From Chloroflexota bacterium (GTDB lineage: Bacteria; Chloroflexota; Anaerolineae; J102): DNA of 64,000 nucleotides. This document shows, piece by piece, positions 1 to 10,279 of the stretch; the stretch's first letter is position 1, and each line of letters opens with the position of its first letter. The DNA is taken from positions 124,001-188,000 of the forward strand of contig JAKOVD010000144.1 of assembly GCA_029782215.1 (NCBI GenBank), given 5' to 3'. The notes below the pieces were generated by a model. That model did not search any database. It saw only the letters and a program-made list of their open reading frames with translations, and was not told where the DNA came from. The position numbers were made by a program, and so were the translations under genes.

Positions 1-1
1 C

Positions 2-892
2 GAGTTCCTGCCGGCGCCCCCTGCCCAGCCGACACCTGTGGCCGCAGCGGTCGTAGCGGCGCAGGGCGCCAATGCCGCTGCCAGCACGGCAGGGCCGTTG
101 ACGCGCATGGCCATGCCGTTCACAACGATTCCCGATCGGCTCCGCATCGATATCGAAACCTATATGGTGCAGCCGGGTGACTCGGTGTTCGGCATTGCCG
201 AGCGCTTCCATGTCAAGCCGGAAACGATCATGTGGTCGAACCCGGTCCTGGAATCGAATCCCGATCTATTGCGTGTGGGCGACAAACTAACGATCCTCCC
301 GGTAAACGGTGTCTATCACCAGGTCAAGGCCGGAGAGACCGTTGCCGCCATTGCCAAGAAGTACAAGGTTGAGCCCGCAGCCATCGTCGGCTTCGCTCGT
401 AACAATCTCACCAACGACACCCAGGCGCTGGCCGCAGGCACAAAGCTGGTCGTGCCCGGCGGCGAGAAGCCGTTCGTGCCCAGAGTGGTATCCGTCTACA
501 ACGGGCCCATGCCCAAGGGTGCCCTGCGCGGCAGCGGCGTGTTTAGCTGGCCGACGAGCGGCAGCATCACCCAGCAGTTCTGGAATGGGCACCGCGCCGT
601 CGACATCGCCAGTTGGATCGGCAATCGCGTCGTGGCTGCGGACTCAGGATTCATCGTCCATGCCGGCTGGGACAATACCGGGTATGGCAACCTGGTCATC
701 GTCAACCACGGCAACGGCTACATGACCTACTACGCTCATCTGAGCAAGATCTTCGTGCGGGTCGGCGATGCCGTCGGCCGCGGCCAGCAGATCGGCGCCG
801 TAGGCAGCACCGGCCACAGCACCGGGCCGCATCTACACTTCGAAGTGCGCCAAAACGGCGTGCAGCAGAACCCTCTGCGGTTCCTGCGCTAG
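2..892 (+). CDS. LysM/M23 family metallopeptidase (5' end cut by window)
   Basis: Peptidoglycan-binding and peptidoglycan-cleaving protein, acting outside the membrane as an endopeptidase or amidase activator. The frame is open to the left edge, so the true start and any signal peptide lie outside the window; the internal GTG at 38 is not taken as the start. Two LysM repeats are visible at about nt 160-300 and 310-460 (YMVQPGDSV..., YHQVKAGETV...). They are followed by a peptidase M23 domain at about nt 545-880, with the zinc-site pattern HRAVD (His codon 590-592, Asp codon 602-604), YAHLS and HLHFEV. The Zn ligands of the active lytic family are therefore present and the domain is probably catalytic. 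A strong hairpin terminator follows the stop. Cleaved substrate is not deducible. Confidence 0.93.
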   Translation, partial: EFLPAPPAQPTPVAAAVVAAQGANAAASTAGPLTRMAMPFTTIPDRLRIDIETYMVQPGDSVFGIAERFHVKPETIMWSNPVLESNPDLLRVGDKLTILPVNGVYHQVKAGETVAAIAKKYKVEPAAIVGFARNNLTNDTQALAAGTKLVVPGGEKPFVPRVVSVYNGPMPKGALRGSGVFSWPTSGSITQQFWNGHRAVDIASWIGNRVVAADSGFIVHAGWDNTGYGNLVIVNHGNGYMTYYAHLSKIFVRVGDAVGRGQQIGAVGSTGHSTGPHLHFEVRQNGVQQNPLRFLR

Positions 893-911
893 CCGCACCG
901 GTACCTGAAGA

Positions 912-946
912 GAAGCGGGCCTGGTATGTTTCAGGCCCGCTTTTTA
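912..946 (+). terminator. Rho-independent terminator after the M23 gene
   Basis: Stem AGCGGGCCTG / CAGGCCCGCT with an 8-base loop, followed by TTTTTATT on the plus strand. The stop codon of the convergent penicillin-binding protein gene (944-946) lies at its edge, so the same hairpin may also help end transcription from the other side, although the minus-strand T tract is poor. Confidence 0.85.
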
Positions 947-2992
947 TTGGAGGGCAGGGGTCGCGGCAGCCGGGGGTGGCTGGGTGGCGCTGAACAGCTC
1001 GGACCGGCGGTTCGGGCAATCGGGCGCCGGCAGGGCGCCGGTATCGGCGCAGACTTCGACGGTGACGATCCCCTGCGGCCGCAGGAATGGGCGCACAGGA
1101 CGACCGGCGAGCGCCGTCTGCATGAACTGGTGCCAGATGGGGGCCGCCGACACCGAAGCGGCGGCGGCATTCATGGGGGCGTTGTCGGTGTTGCCTACCC
1201 ACACACCGCCAACCAGGTCGGGCGTGTAGCCGACGGTCCACCCATCCCGATAGTCGTTGGTGGTGCCGGTCTTGGCGGCTACGGGCCGGCCGGCCAGCTC
1301 CAGCCAGCGCGCCGCAGCACCAAACGCCGGGCGCCGCGCTTCGGTGTCGCTGAGGATGGATGTAATCAGAAAGGCATGTTCCGCCGACATGGCACGGCGC
1401 AATTGGGGCCGTCCTTCGTCGTCCAGGAGATCGCCTGTCTCGGTCTCAGTGCGCAGAATGGCATGCGGCTCCACGCGATAGCCCCCGTTGGCAAAGGCCG
1501 CAAACGCGCCCGTCATCTCCAATAGGCTGACCTCACCGCCGCCGAGGGTGAGAGAGAGACCGTAGTCTGGACGGGTCAGGGTGGAGATGCCCAAACGGGC
1601 AGCAACCTCCTTCAGGGCCGGAATGCCCACATGCTGCAACGCCTTGACCGCGGGGATGTTATAGCTGTTGGCCAGGGCAGAACGCACACTCACGGGACCG
1701 TGAAACTTGCCGTCATAATTGCGTGGCACGTAGGGAGGCCGTCCCGGACCATCGGAGAACTGCGTGGGCTCGTCCTGGATGATCGTGGCCGGCGTCCAAT
1801 AGTCCGGCGCTTGCTCAAAGGCAGCGAGGTAGGTGAGCGGCTTGATGGTGCTGCCGGTCTGCCGGGGCGTCACGGCCATGTTGACCTGCCCGTCGATGGC
1901 GGCATTGTTGTAGTCAGGAGAGCCAACCATCGCCAGAATGTCGCCTGTTTGCGGGTCCACGGCTACGAGGGCGGCGTTGCGGGCATTGGCCTTGCTCTTT
2001 TGGAGCGAGGCAGCGCCCTCGCGCACGGCCTGCTCAGCCAGGCGCTGGAGCTGCGGATCGAGCGTCGTCGTCACCCGCAGCCCGCCCTTGGCGACGATTT
2101 CGGCGCCGTACTGGCGCTCGAGCAGTTGTCGCACCAGGACGACAAAGTGCGGCGCCGGAAAGCCGGCGCTGGGCGCTGCCAAGATGGCAGACGAATCCTT
2201 GCCCTCCCAGCGCAGCCAGGCCGCCGTCGCCTCGTCAGGTGAGACAAAACCGTGCTCCACCATGAGTCGCAGCACATCCGCCTGCCGGGCGCGCGCCGCT
2301 TCCCAGTTGGTATAGGGGTCGTACAAGGCAGGCGCTTGGGGCAGACCTGCCACCAAGGAAGCTTCGGCCAGGTCCAGGCTGCTGGCGGGCTTGCCGAAAT
2401 AGGTCTGTGCCGCCGCCTCGACCCCGTAGGCCAGGTTGCCGTAGAAGATGTGGTTGAGATAGATCTCGAGGATGGCATCCTTGTCGTAGCGACGGCTGAT
2501 CTCGATGGCCAGGACGGCTTCGTTGATCTTGCGCGTGAAACGTTTATCGGCGCCGAGAAAGGTCAGCTTCACAAGCTGCTGCGTGATGCTGCTGCCGCCC
2601 GGAATGCGGGCGTCCTGACGAAGGATGTAATAGACTGCCCGCGCCACACCCACCGGGTCCACGCCAGGGTGACGGTAGAAGTTCGGGTCTTCGGTAGCCA
2701 GGGTGGCATTGATCAGGTAGGGACTGATGCTTCCCAAGGGCACCACGGTCCGGCGGCCCGCATCGTTGGGAAAAACCTCGTAGAGCAGGCCCCCATTGCG
2801 ATCCAGGATCTGGGTGGACTGAAACGTGTTGGCGCGGTCGCGCAGCTCCTGGGGAGGCGGGAGCGTGCTCGCAATGCGGCCGTAGGCGAAGAGCCCAGCA
2901 GCCAGGGCAATCAGGGTCAAGCCCACCAGCACCAAGAGGCCCAGGAGCAGCAGGTTGAAGAACTGAACGGTGCTAGATTGACGCGCCATCAT
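944..2992 (-). CDS. Class A penicillin-binding protein (bifunctional peptidoglycan transglycosylase/transpeptidase)
   Basis: Builds and cross-links peptidoglycan at the outer face of the membrane from lipid II. The 682 aa protein has one N-terminal membrane segment (about 10-35), a GT51 transglycosylase domain (about 60-230) with catalytic Glu101 in the ATEDPNFY motif, and a transpeptidase domain with all three active-site motifs: SxxK at 381-384 (STIK), SxN at 443-445 (SYN) and KTG at 574-576. The tail has two cysteines (VCADTG, PDCPN) typical of PBP1A-type proteins in this group. Length is normal. It starts ATGATG at 2992; no good Shine-Dalgarno sequence is seen. It lies 29 bp downstream of the DUF402 gene and is probably co-transcribed with it. 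Confidence 0.95.
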   Translation of the reverse strand: MMARQSSTVQFFNLLLLGLLVLVGLTLIALAAGLFAYGRIASTLPPPQELRDRANTFQSTQILDRNGGLLYEVFPNDAGRRTVVPLGSISPYLINATLATEDPNFYRHPGVDPVGVARAVYYILRQDARIPGGSSITQQLVKLTFLGADKRFTRKINEAVLAIEISRRYDKDAILEIYLNHIFYGNLAYGVEAAAQTYFGKPASSLDLAEASLVAGLPQAPALYDPYTNWEAARARQADVLRLMVEHGFVSPDEATAAWLRWEGKDSSAILAAPSAGFPAPHFVVLVRQLLERQYGAEIVAKGGLRVTTTLDPQLQRLAEQAVREGAASLQKSKANARNAALVAVDPQTGDILAMVGSPDYNNAAIDGQVNMAVTPRQTGSTIKPLTYLAAFEQAPDYWTPATIIQDEPTQFSDGPGRPPYVPRNYDGKFHGPVSVRSALANSYNIPAVKALQHVGIPALKEVAARLGISTLTRPDYGLSLTLGGGEVSLLEMTGAFAAFANGGYRVEPHAILRTETETGDLLDDEGRPQLRRAMSAEHAFLITSILSDTEARRPAFGAAARWLELAGRPVAAKTGTTNDYRDGWTVGYTPDLVGGVWVGNTDNAPMNAAAASVSAAPIWHQFMQTALAGRPVRPFLRPQGIVTVEVCADTGALPAPDCPNRRSELFSATQPPPAAATPALQ

Positions 2993-3021
2993 CGCAGGAA
3001 AACGTCATGGAGGACACCACA

Positions 3022-3636
3022 TCAAGAGACATGAGGCCAGAGCGGCGCAAAGGGACCCGTACGGGCCAGGGCATGCGCCCAGAGCTGCTCCAGGGCGGTC
3101 TGAAGGGCCTCGTGCAGCGCAGGGTCCTGTCTGGCAAGGCCCAGAGCTTCGTACTCATCGGCATCCAGGAGCTGGGGTTGGCCGTGCGCCGGCACCCATA
3201 GATCGAGAGCCAGGTCATACCAGGTAAGAATACGCTCAACAGGGTCATAGTGGGCCGGCAGCGTGAGGTTGGCGTAGTAGCCTTTGAGTGTGCAGGAGGT
3301 AGTGAGGCTGGCGCAGAAATCCGCCACCAGCGCTTCCCGCGATCTGCTGGATGAAGGACGCCGGAACGAGGCCACGAGTTCCCCCAGAGCCGCATCGAGG
3401 GGCAGACCCCCGCTGTCAAAGAGGGCAAAGACGTTGTAGTGACGGTCGCGATGAAAGGTCTCGAACAGAAGGTCACCCTGGGCAAAGATGGTGTAGGGCG
3501 TTTCCAGCGAAGGACGCGTCCACCGTGCCAGGACCAGGATGGCGGCAGCGTCATCCAGCACCCAGGCCGGATAGGAGATGGCAACGCGGCCGAGATGATC
3601 GGCCTTGTGAACGGTAATAGCGGATAGTGGGCTCAT
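3022..3636 (-). CDS. DUF402 domain protein (FomD/nucleoside-phosphate hydrolase-like fold)
   Basis: A 204 aa protein with the DUF402 signature in its second half: an LKGYYANLTLP strand, then TYDLALDLWV-like and LLDADEYEAL segments that carry the acidic metal-binding residues of the family. Some family members (SA1684/Ntdp, FomD) hydrolyse nucleoside di/triphosphates or nucleotidyl-phosphonates, so a phosphohydrolase role is plausible but unproven here. A longer open frame runs back to 3864, but that extension overlaps the lexA promoter and the lexA gene itself; the ATG at 3636 begins the conserved part. It is divergent from lexA and shares its 165 bp control region, so SOS-linked expression is possible. 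Confidence 0.8.
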   Translation of the reverse strand: MSPLSAITVHKADHLGRVAISYPAWVLDDAAAILVLARWTRPSLETPYTIFAQGDLLFETFHRDRHYNVFALFDSGGLPLDAALGELVASFRRPSSSRSREALVADFCASLTTSCTLKGYYANLTLPAHYDPVERILTWYDLALDLWVPAHGQPQLLDADEYEALGLARQDPALHEALQTALEQLWAHALARTGPFAPLWPHVS

Positions 3637-3713
3637 GGCGACGCGCTCGGTGAAGTGTAGGTGCTCAATGCTAACAAGCCGGCGTGCGATTTGGGAAAAG
3701 TTGGGAAAAGAGC

Positions 3714-3741
3714 TTGACAAAGAACATTTGTTCCGTATACT
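3714..3741 (+). promoter_or_regulatory. lexA promoter, TTGACA-16-TATACT
   Basis: Perfect -35 hexamer TTGACA at 3714-3719, 16 bp spacer, -10 hexamer TATACT at 3736-3741. The SOS operator lies inside the spacer, so LexA binding would block RNA polymerase. The lexA start follows about 55 bases beyond the predicted transcription start. Confidence 0.8.
3722..3733. promoter_or_regulatory. SOS box (LexA operator), GAAC-ATTT-GTTC
   Basis: Exact match to the Gram-positive type LexA site GAAC-N4-GTTC, fully palindromic in its half-sites, placed between -35 and -10 of lexA. Position and symmetry strongly suggest autoregulation. Confidence 0.85.
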
Positions 3742-3756
3742 TGGGATAAGCAACCC

Positions 3757-3768
3757 GAACAAATTTTC
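3757..3768. promoter_or_regulatory. Second, degenerate SOS box, GAAC-AAAT-TTTC
   Basis: One mismatch from GAAC-N4-GTTC (last half-site TTTC). It lies 35 bp (about 3.3 helical turns) from the first box, just downstream of the predicted transcription start, so a second LexA dimer could bind there cooperatively. Confidence 0.5.
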
Positions 3769-3801
3769 TAAGTTGCTTTCTCCGATCTGAAGGAGCCACC
3801 T

Positions 3802-4452
3802 ATGAAGCTGCGGCCTCGACAGCAACAGATCCTGGATTTCATCGCGAGCTACCTCGATAAGCACAACTACCCCCCCACGATCCGCGAGATCGGTTCGGCC
3901 GTGGGCATTTCCTCCACCTCGGTAGTGAACTACAACCTGGAGAAGCTGGAGGAAATGAAACTGATCGAGCGCAATCGCGAGGTATCACGCGGGCTGCGCC
4001 TGCTGGAGCATGACTCCCAGAAGCCCGAGCCGGTCCGGGGCAGGCAGATACCTATGTACGGCGCCATTGCCGCCGGCGTTCCCATCCCGGTGCCCGACGA
4101 TCCCGAAGCCGTCCTGGAGCTGGTGGCGGTGCCGGAGGACCTTCTGCCCCGCAGCGGCGACACCTTCGCTCTGCACGTCAAAGGCCACTCGATGATCGAT
4201 GCCCTTGTGGATGATGGGGACATCATCGTCGTGCGCAGCCAGCCGCGTGTCGAGACGGGTCAGATGGCGATCGCCGAGATCCTGGAGCCGCACCCGCAGG
4301 CAGGGGCGACGCTGAAGCGTTTCTATCAAAGCGGCGACCAGGTCGAGCTGCGCCCGGCAAACCCCGACCCTGCCTACCAGTCCTTCTGGGTCAAGTCAGA
4401 TCAGGTGCGCATCCACGGCGCCGTGGCGGGAGTGCTCCGGCGCTACCTGTAA
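3802..4452 (+). CDS. lexA: SOS response repressor LexA (self-cleaving, S24 family)
   Basis: Represses DNA-damage genes and is inactivated by RecA-stimulated self-cleavage. The 216 aa protein has an N-terminal winged helix (1-65, LRPRQQQILDFI start, NYPPTIREI) and a C-terminal S24 peptidase domain. The scissile Ala91-Gly92 bond (AAGVPIP), catalytic Ser130 (GHSMID) and Lys172 (TLKRF) are all present. AGGAG at 3791-3795 supports the ATG at 3802. Its own promoter contains a perfect GAAC-N4-GTTC box. The spacing between Ser and Lys is normal, so the protein should be functional. Confidence 0.98.
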   Translation: MKLRPRQQQILDFIASYLDKHNYPPTIREIGSAVGISSTSVVNYNLEKLEEMKLIERNREVSRGLRLLEHDSQKPEPVRGRQIPMYGAIAAGVPIPVPDDPEAVLELVAVPEDLLPRSGDTFALHVKGHSMIDALVDDGDIIVVRSQPRVETGQMAIAEILEPHPQAGATLKRFYQSGDQVELRPANPDPAYQSFWVKSDQVRIHGAVAGVLRRYL

Positions 4453-4517
4453 GCGCCAGGCGAAGCTGGCATCAGCGCCGGCAGCCGTTTCCTGTCCCAC
4501 CCTGCAGCCATGATCAA

Positions 4518-4546
4518 ACGAGCCGGCGTGACCACCGGCTCGTTTT
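4518..4546. terminator. Bidirectional terminator between lexA and the FmdB-type gene
   Basis: Stem CGAGCCGG / CCGGCTCG with loop CGTGACCA, followed by TTTTGCTTT on the plus strand. On the minus strand the hairpin follows the FmdB gene stop (4551), but its T tract is weak there. Confidence 0.8.
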
Positions 4547-4550
4547 GCTT

Positions 4551-4949
4551 TCAGTCGAAATCGTCGTAGCTTCCCCCACCCTCGCCGCCGGCCAGGTCAG
4601 GCATCGCCTTCTCGATCTCCTCAGGGGGTTGGCCGGATTCCAGGCGATCGATCACCTCGTTGAACTCCGGATCCATCTCCTCGCCCATCTCATCGCTCAT
4701 GCGTCGCATCATCCGGCCGAGCGAGCGCGGGTCTTCCTCGTCCATGCCATCGAACATGGATGAGTCGGACAGCGCATCCAGCCTGGCGTCTTCAGACCTG
4801 ACAACGGCTACCTTTGAGACAAGACGGCGCAGCCTTTGCCCCTGGCAGTGCGGGCAGACGGGCGTGGCCTCTGCTGCCGCCGAGAGCGTCCGGTAGAAAA
4901 GACTCACCCGGCGCCGGCAGTCGGGACAATGGTAGTCGTAGATCGGCAT
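4551..4949 (-). CDS. FmdB family zinc-ribbon protein
   Basis: A 132 aa protein starting MPIYDYHCPDC, the hallmark of the FmdB/CxxC putative regulatory zinc-ribbon family. The four zinc cysteines are Cys8, Cys11, Cys32 and Cys35. After the ribbon comes an acidic tail rich in Met, Asp and Glu, longer than in the usual 70-110 aa members, with no recognised domain. The ATG at 4949 is preceded by GAGGAGGAAT, a strong Shine-Dalgarno sequence; an upstream in-frame ATG at 5003 is therefore rejected. Function of the family is not established; roles in amide metabolism regulation have been proposed for the founding member. It lies 100 bp downstream of the carboxyltransferase gene on the same strand. 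Confidence 0.85.
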   Translation of the reverse strand: MPIYDYHCPDCRRRVSLFYRTLSAAAEATPVCPHCQGQRLRRLVSKVAVVRSEDARLDALSDSSMFDGMDEEDPRSLGRMMRRMSDEMGEEMDPEFNEVIDRLESGQPPEEIEKAMPDLAGGEGGGSYDDFD

Positions 4950-5048
4950 GTATTCCTCCTCGCCTGTGATGTTGTTATGATGTTCGTTCAGTATACCAAA
5001 CACGACCGCCAGGGCCGCCCAGGCGTCATGCCCCGTCCGCTAGCTGGC

Positions 5049-6659
<1,611 letters not shown>

Positions 6660-6669
6660 GCCCGGGCGC

Positions 6670-7236
6670 TCAGGCTGCCAGTTCGGTCGCCGGCAAGAGA
6701 GTGGCGGCAAAGCGGGCGCCGCTGTGCAGGGCGTTCTTGTTCGCTTCCAGGAGGTGCTTGTGCCGCTCGGGCAGGTGGGCGGCCAGCGACTGCTCGACGG
6801 CGGCCAGCGGCAGCAGTTCCGTGGCTGCCAACAGTGCGCCCAACATCACAACATTGGCCAGACGAAGGTTGCCGTGCTGTTCGGCCATCTCGTTGGCCGG
6901 GATGACGATGACGTCGATGTCGTGGCGCTGGATGGGGCGTTTGACCAGGGAAGCGTTGACGACCAGCAGGCCGCTGGCTTTGAGCAGCGGTTCGTACTTG
7001 TCAGCCGAAGGCAGATTCATGGCCAGCACCATGTCCGGCCGGTTGACGATGGGCGACCCGATCGGCTCGTCACCGATGACGACCGTGCAGTGGGCGGTGC
7101 CGCCTCGCATTTCCGGCCCGTAGGACGGAATCCATGTGACGTAGAATCCGGCGTCCGCCGCCGCATAAGTGAGCAGTTGGCCGGCAAAGAGGGCGCCCTG
7201 TCCCCCGAAACCGGAGAAGATGAGAGCTTTCTCCAT
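6670..7236 (-). CDS. 2-oxoacid:ferredoxin oxidoreductase, gamma subunit
   Basis: Small subunit of a coenzyme A-dependent 2-oxoacid:ferredoxin oxidoreductase. At 188 aa it starts [22 protein letters not shown], the glycine-rich entry of the POR gamma domain, followed by the conserved [17 protein letters not shown] segment. Full length for the family. It sits 4 bp after the beta subunit gene and 10 bp before the carboxyltransferase gene, in the order ferredoxin, alpha, beta, gamma, carboxyltransferase, all on the minus strand. Confidence 0.95.
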   Translation of the reverse strand: MEKALIFSGFGGQGALFAGQLLTYAAADAGFYVTWIPSYGPEMRGGTAHCTVVIGDEPIGSPIVNRPDMVLAMNLPSADKYEPLLKASGLLVVNASLVKRPIQRHDIDVIVIPANEMAEQHGNLRLANVVMLGALLAATELLPLAAVEQSLAAHLPERHKHLLEANKNALHSGARFAATLLPATELAA

Positions 7237-7240
7237 GGCA

Positions 7241-8050
7241 TCACTTCCTCTGGCGCAGTTCGTCGTGCACCTTGAAATCGTCGAGCGGGTAGACCGGCAC
7301 CATATGTTCCTTGATGAAGTCCAACGACCGGGAGGGGTCGATGCCCCAGTTGGTGGGGCAGGTGCTCAGGATCTCCACCATTCCCAATCCCAAACCTTTG
7401 ATCTGGGCCTGGAAAGCCAGTTCGATCGCCTTCTTGGTCTTGCGCATCTCGGCGACCGAATGCATGGAACGGCGCACGGCATAGGCGACGCCGGGCATCG
7501 CGGCCAGCATCTCCGGGACGTGGATGGGATAGCCCTGCAGCCGCACATCGCGACCGAAGGGCGAAGAGGTGGTCATCTGTCCGGGCAGGGTGGTGGGCGC
7601 CATCTGGCCCCCTGTCATGCCGTAGACGCCGTTGTTGACGAAAATGACGGTGATGTTCTCTCCGCGCACGCAGGCATGAATGATTTCATTCGTGCCGATC
7701 GAGGCCAGGTCGCCATCGCCCTGGTAGGTGAAGACGATCCGGTCAGGCAGGACGCGCTTGAGACCAGTGGCCATGGCCGGGGCGCGGCCGTGGGCGGCCT
7801 CGGTGCCATCCACGTTGAAGTAGTCGTAGGCGAATACCGCACAGCCGACGGGCGCTACCAGGATGGTCCGTTCACGCACCCCCAGCTCGTCGAGGACTTC
7901 GGCGACCAGGCGATGGATAATGCCGTGGGTGCAGCCGGGACAGTAATGCGTGTAGACGTCGCGCAGCGACTCGGGACGGTTGTAGACGAGCTGCATTTCG
8001 ACCGGGTCGGGGGCTGCAGGTAGGGTGGGTGCTAGGGTTTGCGGTAACAT
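7241..8050 (-). CDS. 2-oxoacid:ferredoxin oxidoreductase, beta subunit (TPP-binding)
   Basis: Thiamine diphosphate and iron-sulfur binding catalytic subunit. The 269 aa protein shows YCPGCTHG with cluster/active-site cysteines and the TPP motif GDGD...NN ([16 protein letters not shown] then [15 protein letters not shown]). The ATG at 8050 is chosen because GGAGAAGG lies just upstream and the protein aligns from there; the open frame runs further to 8152 and into the alpha gene. The substrate is decided by the alpha subunit, which looks VorB-like. Beta subunits of KorB, VorA and related enzymes are hard to tell apart by eye. Confidence 0.95.
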   Translation of the reverse strand: MLPQTLAPTLPAAPDPVEMQLVYNRPESLRDVYTHYCPGCTHGIIHRLVAEVLDELGVRERTILVAPVGCAVFAYDYFNVDGTEAAHGRAPAMATGLKRVLPDRIVFTYQGDGDLASIGTNEIIHACVRGENITVIFVNNGVYGMTGGQMAPTTLPGQMTTSSPFGRDVRLQGYPIHVPEMLAAMPGVAYAVRRSMHSVAEMRKTKKAIELAFQAQIKGLGLGMVEILSTCPTNWGIDPSRSLDFIKEHMVPVYPLDDFKVHDELRQRK

Positions 8051-8091
8051 GGGACCTTCTCCATGCTGGTTGGCTGTGAGAGCCGTACCGG

Positions 8092-9192
8092 TCACATTCC
8101 GGTAGGTAGCTGCAGGGGGCGGTGGCCGTTGCGGCTGCGCACAGCGCCGCAAAGCGTATTGAGGGCTGGCAAAATGTCATCGGGCAGAGGTACGATGCCG
8201 CCCATCCGTCCCAAGAACTGCACGGGTGCGCGGTCTTTGACGACGGCCCGCACATCTTCAACCATCTGTCCGGCATTCATCTCCACCACCAGAAAACCCT
8301 TGACCCGTTTGGCCAGTTCGTCAAGCACCTGTTCGGGGAAGGGCCAGAGGCTGATCGGACGGAACAAACCCACCCTGAGGCCGGTCGCCCGTGCCTGGCG
8401 GACGGCCGTGTGGGCGATGCGGCCCATGGTGCCAAACGCCACGATCAGGTATTCGGCGTCATCGACCATGTAGGTCTCGCAGCGGACTTCATTGGCCCTG
8501 ATCTCGGCCAGCTTGTCCTGCAGGTGGAGATTGAGCGCCTCCAGCTTCTCGGCATTCAGGTAAAGGGAGGTGATGGAGCGTGGGGCGCGGCCGGCCGCCC
8601 CAGCCAGCGCCCAGGCGGGCCGCTCCGGGACCGGCTCCTTGAACGGCGGCATTTCCACCGGTTCCATCATCTGGCCCAGGCTGCCGTCACCCAGGATCGT
8701 GACGATATGCCGGTACTTGAAGGCCAGGTCGAAGCTGATGTACATCAGGTCGACGGCCTCCTGGACGGTCGACGGCGCCAGGACCAGGGCGTGATAATCG
8801 CCATGTCCTGCCGACTTGACCATCTGGAAGTAGTCGGCCTGGCTGGGCTGGATATTGCCCAAACCCGGTCCGCCGCGCATGATGTCGACAATCACCACCG
8901 GCACCTCGCTGCCGGCGATATAGCTCAGACCTTCCTGCATCAGGCTGATGCCTGGCGAAGACGACGAAGACATGGCTCTGACGCCGGCGCAGGCAGCGCC
9001 GTAGACCATGTTGATGGCGCCGATCTCGCTCTCAGCCTGCAGGAAGGTGCGCCCAAGTTCCGGCATCCGGTGCGACATGTACTCCAGCAGCTCCGTTTGC
9101 GGCGTGATCGGATAGCCAAAGAAGGCGTCAACACCGGCGCGTATGGCGGCTTCGGCGATCGCTTCGTTCCCTTTCCAGAGTTCTTTCGCCAT
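8092..9192 (-). CDS. vorB: 2-oxoacid:ferredoxin oxidoreductase, alpha subunit (VorB-like, branched-chain 2-oxoacids)
   Basis: Oxidatively decarboxylates a 2-oxoacid to acyl-CoA, reducing ferredoxin. The 366 aa protein begins [20 protein letters not shown] and contains [33 protein letters not shown] and [16 protein letters not shown]. These segments are closest to the 3-methyl-2-oxobutanoate (VorB) type rather than pyruvate enzymes. AAAGGAG upstream supports the ATG at 9192. It is followed by beta and gamma subunits and an MCC-type carboxyltransferase, which agrees with branched-chain amino acid catabolism. A 2-oxoglutarate enzyme (KorA) remains the main alternative because the families intergrade. 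Confidence 0.92.
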   Translation of the reverse strand: MAKELWKGNEAIAEAAIRAGVDAFFGYPITPQTELLEYMSHRMPELGRTFLQAESEIGAINMVYGAACAGVRAMSSSSSPGISLMQEGLSYIAGSEVPVVIVDIMRGGPGLGNIQPSQADYFQMVKSAGHGDYHALVLAPSTVQEAVDLMYISFDLAFKYRHIVTILGDGSLGQMMEPVEMPPFKEPVPERPAWALAGAAGRAPRSITSLYLNAEKLEALNLHLQDKLAEIRANEVRCETYMVDDAEYLIVAFGTMGRIAHTAVRQARATGLRVGLFRPISLWPFPEQVLDELAKRVKGFLVVEMNAGQMVEDVRAVVKDRAPVQFLGRMGGIVPLPDDILPALNTLCGAVRSRNGHRPLQLPTGM

Positions 9193-9205
9193 GGGTGTGC
9201 TCCTT

Positions 9206-9454
9206 TCAAGCGGCACGGGCAGGGTGCGCGGGCAGGGCCATGCGATAGACGGTGAAGACGACGTCGGGACAGACCACAGAGCAGACAGCGCAGCCCGTAC
9301 ACAGGTGGTTCCTCTCGTCGAGCATCACCGGCCGGTAGCCACGCGTGTTGTACGAATCGTCGATGTGCAGCACGCCCTGTGGGCAGGCATGGACACACAG
9401 TTCACAACCCTTGCACCGATTGCGGTCGATGACAACGGTTCCTCTAGCTGCCAT
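9206..9454 (-). CDS. 2[4Fe-4S] ferredoxin subunit of the 2-oxoacid oxidoreductase
   Basis: An 82 aa ferredoxin with two complete cluster motifs, [12 protein letters not shown] and [12 protein letters not shown], which accept electrons from the alpha/beta core. It is the first gene of the operon, 13 bp before the alpha gene. Usual KorD/VorD length and architecture. A GAGGAA lies about 8 bases before the ATG. No other start fits. Confidence 0.95.
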   Translation of the reverse strand: MAARGTVVIDRNRCKGCELCVHACPQGVLHIDDSYNTRGYRPVMLDERNHLCTGCAVCSVVCPDVVFTVYRMALPAHPARAA

Positions 9455-9765
9455 AGGAGTTCCTCACTTCCGGCGACAGGGCTTTTCCCATGTCCTGGCG
9501 CCGGCGGATTGGGCGGCAGGATGACAAAACCTCTTGTGTCGGCGGAACAATCGCACCATCCGATCCCTGGCGGGATGGCATGGTAGCTGGCCGCAAGAAT
9601 GGGTCCGTCGCCTGCATCGCCGTTGATGCCACTGCGTTCATGCCCGTATTATTGCATGACCCTGACCCGCGCAGTATGATCTAAAACAGGTATCGGCCAA
9701 ATTGGCCGGTCTTTCCCGAAATTCGCGCCTGAATAACGCAGTGCGCAGGTCAAGTGAGCCGTCCC
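9455..9765. other. Divergent control region between the 2-oxoacid oxidoreductase operon and a phosphoesterase gene
   Basis: About 310 bases without a credible gene. It holds a plus-strand promoter (9652-9680) and an inverted repeat around 9693-9709 (CGGCCAAATTGGCCGG, one central mismatch) in the phosphoesterase leader. AT-rich hexamers near 9647-9652 could serve the minus-strand operon, but no good -35/-10 pair was found for it. Short open frames here have no recognisable protein. Confidence 0.5.
9652..9680 (+). promoter_or_regulatory. Predicted promoter of the phosphoesterase gene, TTGCAT-17-TATGAT
   Basis: -35 TTGCAT at 9652-9657, 17 bp spacer, -10 TATGAT at 9675-9680. This gives an untranslated leader of about 80 bases before the ATG at 9766. 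Confidence 0.55.
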
Positions 9766-10263
9766 ATGTCACGCATCGCCATCTTCTCTGATAGTCATGA
9801 TCAGGTTTGGAACCTTGAGCGGGCGCTGCTGCAGGTGCGGGAACGGGGCGCGACGGCGCTGCTGCACTGCGGCGACCTCTGTGCGCCTTTCGTGGTCAGG
9901 CAACTGGCAGAGGGCTTCGCCGGTCCCATCCACCTGGTCTTCGGAAACAACGATGGCGATGGCCGCCTGATCCAGACCGTCCTCAGCCGTTACGACCACG
10001 TCACCCATCACGGGCTCTACGGCGAGCTGCAGTTTGACCAACGCAAGCTGGCCTTCATTCACTATCCCGAGCCGGCCCTGCGCATCGCCCAATCAGCGCA
10101 GTTCGACCTTGTCTGCTACGGCCACGATCACAACAAGCACCACGAGGTGATCGGCGCCTGCCATCTCGCCAACTCTGGCGAGCTGCTGGGCAAGGATCAT
10201 CCGCCAACCTGGGGTCTTTACGACACCGAAGCCCACACGTTCGCGTGGGTGGAAGTCGCCTGA
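9766..10263 (+). CDS. YfcE/MJ0936-type metallophosphoesterase
   Basis: Two-metal phosphodiesterase of the small calcineurin-like family. The 165 aa protein has every metal-site motif in order: FSDSHD (DxH), CGDLC (GD), GNNDG (GNxD variant), FIHYPE and YGHDHNKHH (GHxH). Cellular substrate unknown; relatives cleave artificial phosphodiesters and perhaps cyclic nucleotides. The ATG at 9766 is preferred because relatives begin xxRIAIFSDxH; a GTG at 9754 in frame is possible. No clear Shine-Dalgarno sequence is present for either. Confidence 0.88.
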   Translation: MSRIAIFSDSHDQVWNLERALLQVRERGATALLHCGDLCAPFVVRQLAEGFAGPIHLVFGNNDGDGRLIQTVLSRYDHVTHHGLYGELQFDQRKLAFIHYPEPALRIAQSAQFDLVCYGHDHNKHHEVIGACHLANSGELLGKDHPPTWGLYDTEAHTFAWVEVA

Positions 10264-10279
10264 CCCGCTTCGGGCGTCC

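Noticed and set aside
3637..3864. Upstream extension of the DUF402 frame over the lexA promoter and lexA start
   Set aside because: It would place coding sequence over a perfect promoter and SOS box; family similarity begins at the ATG at 3636.
4983..4999. GTTCGTTCAGTATA near the FmdB gene as an SOS box or a MITE end
   Set aside because: The half-sites are direct, not inverted, and the match to the repeat end is only partial.
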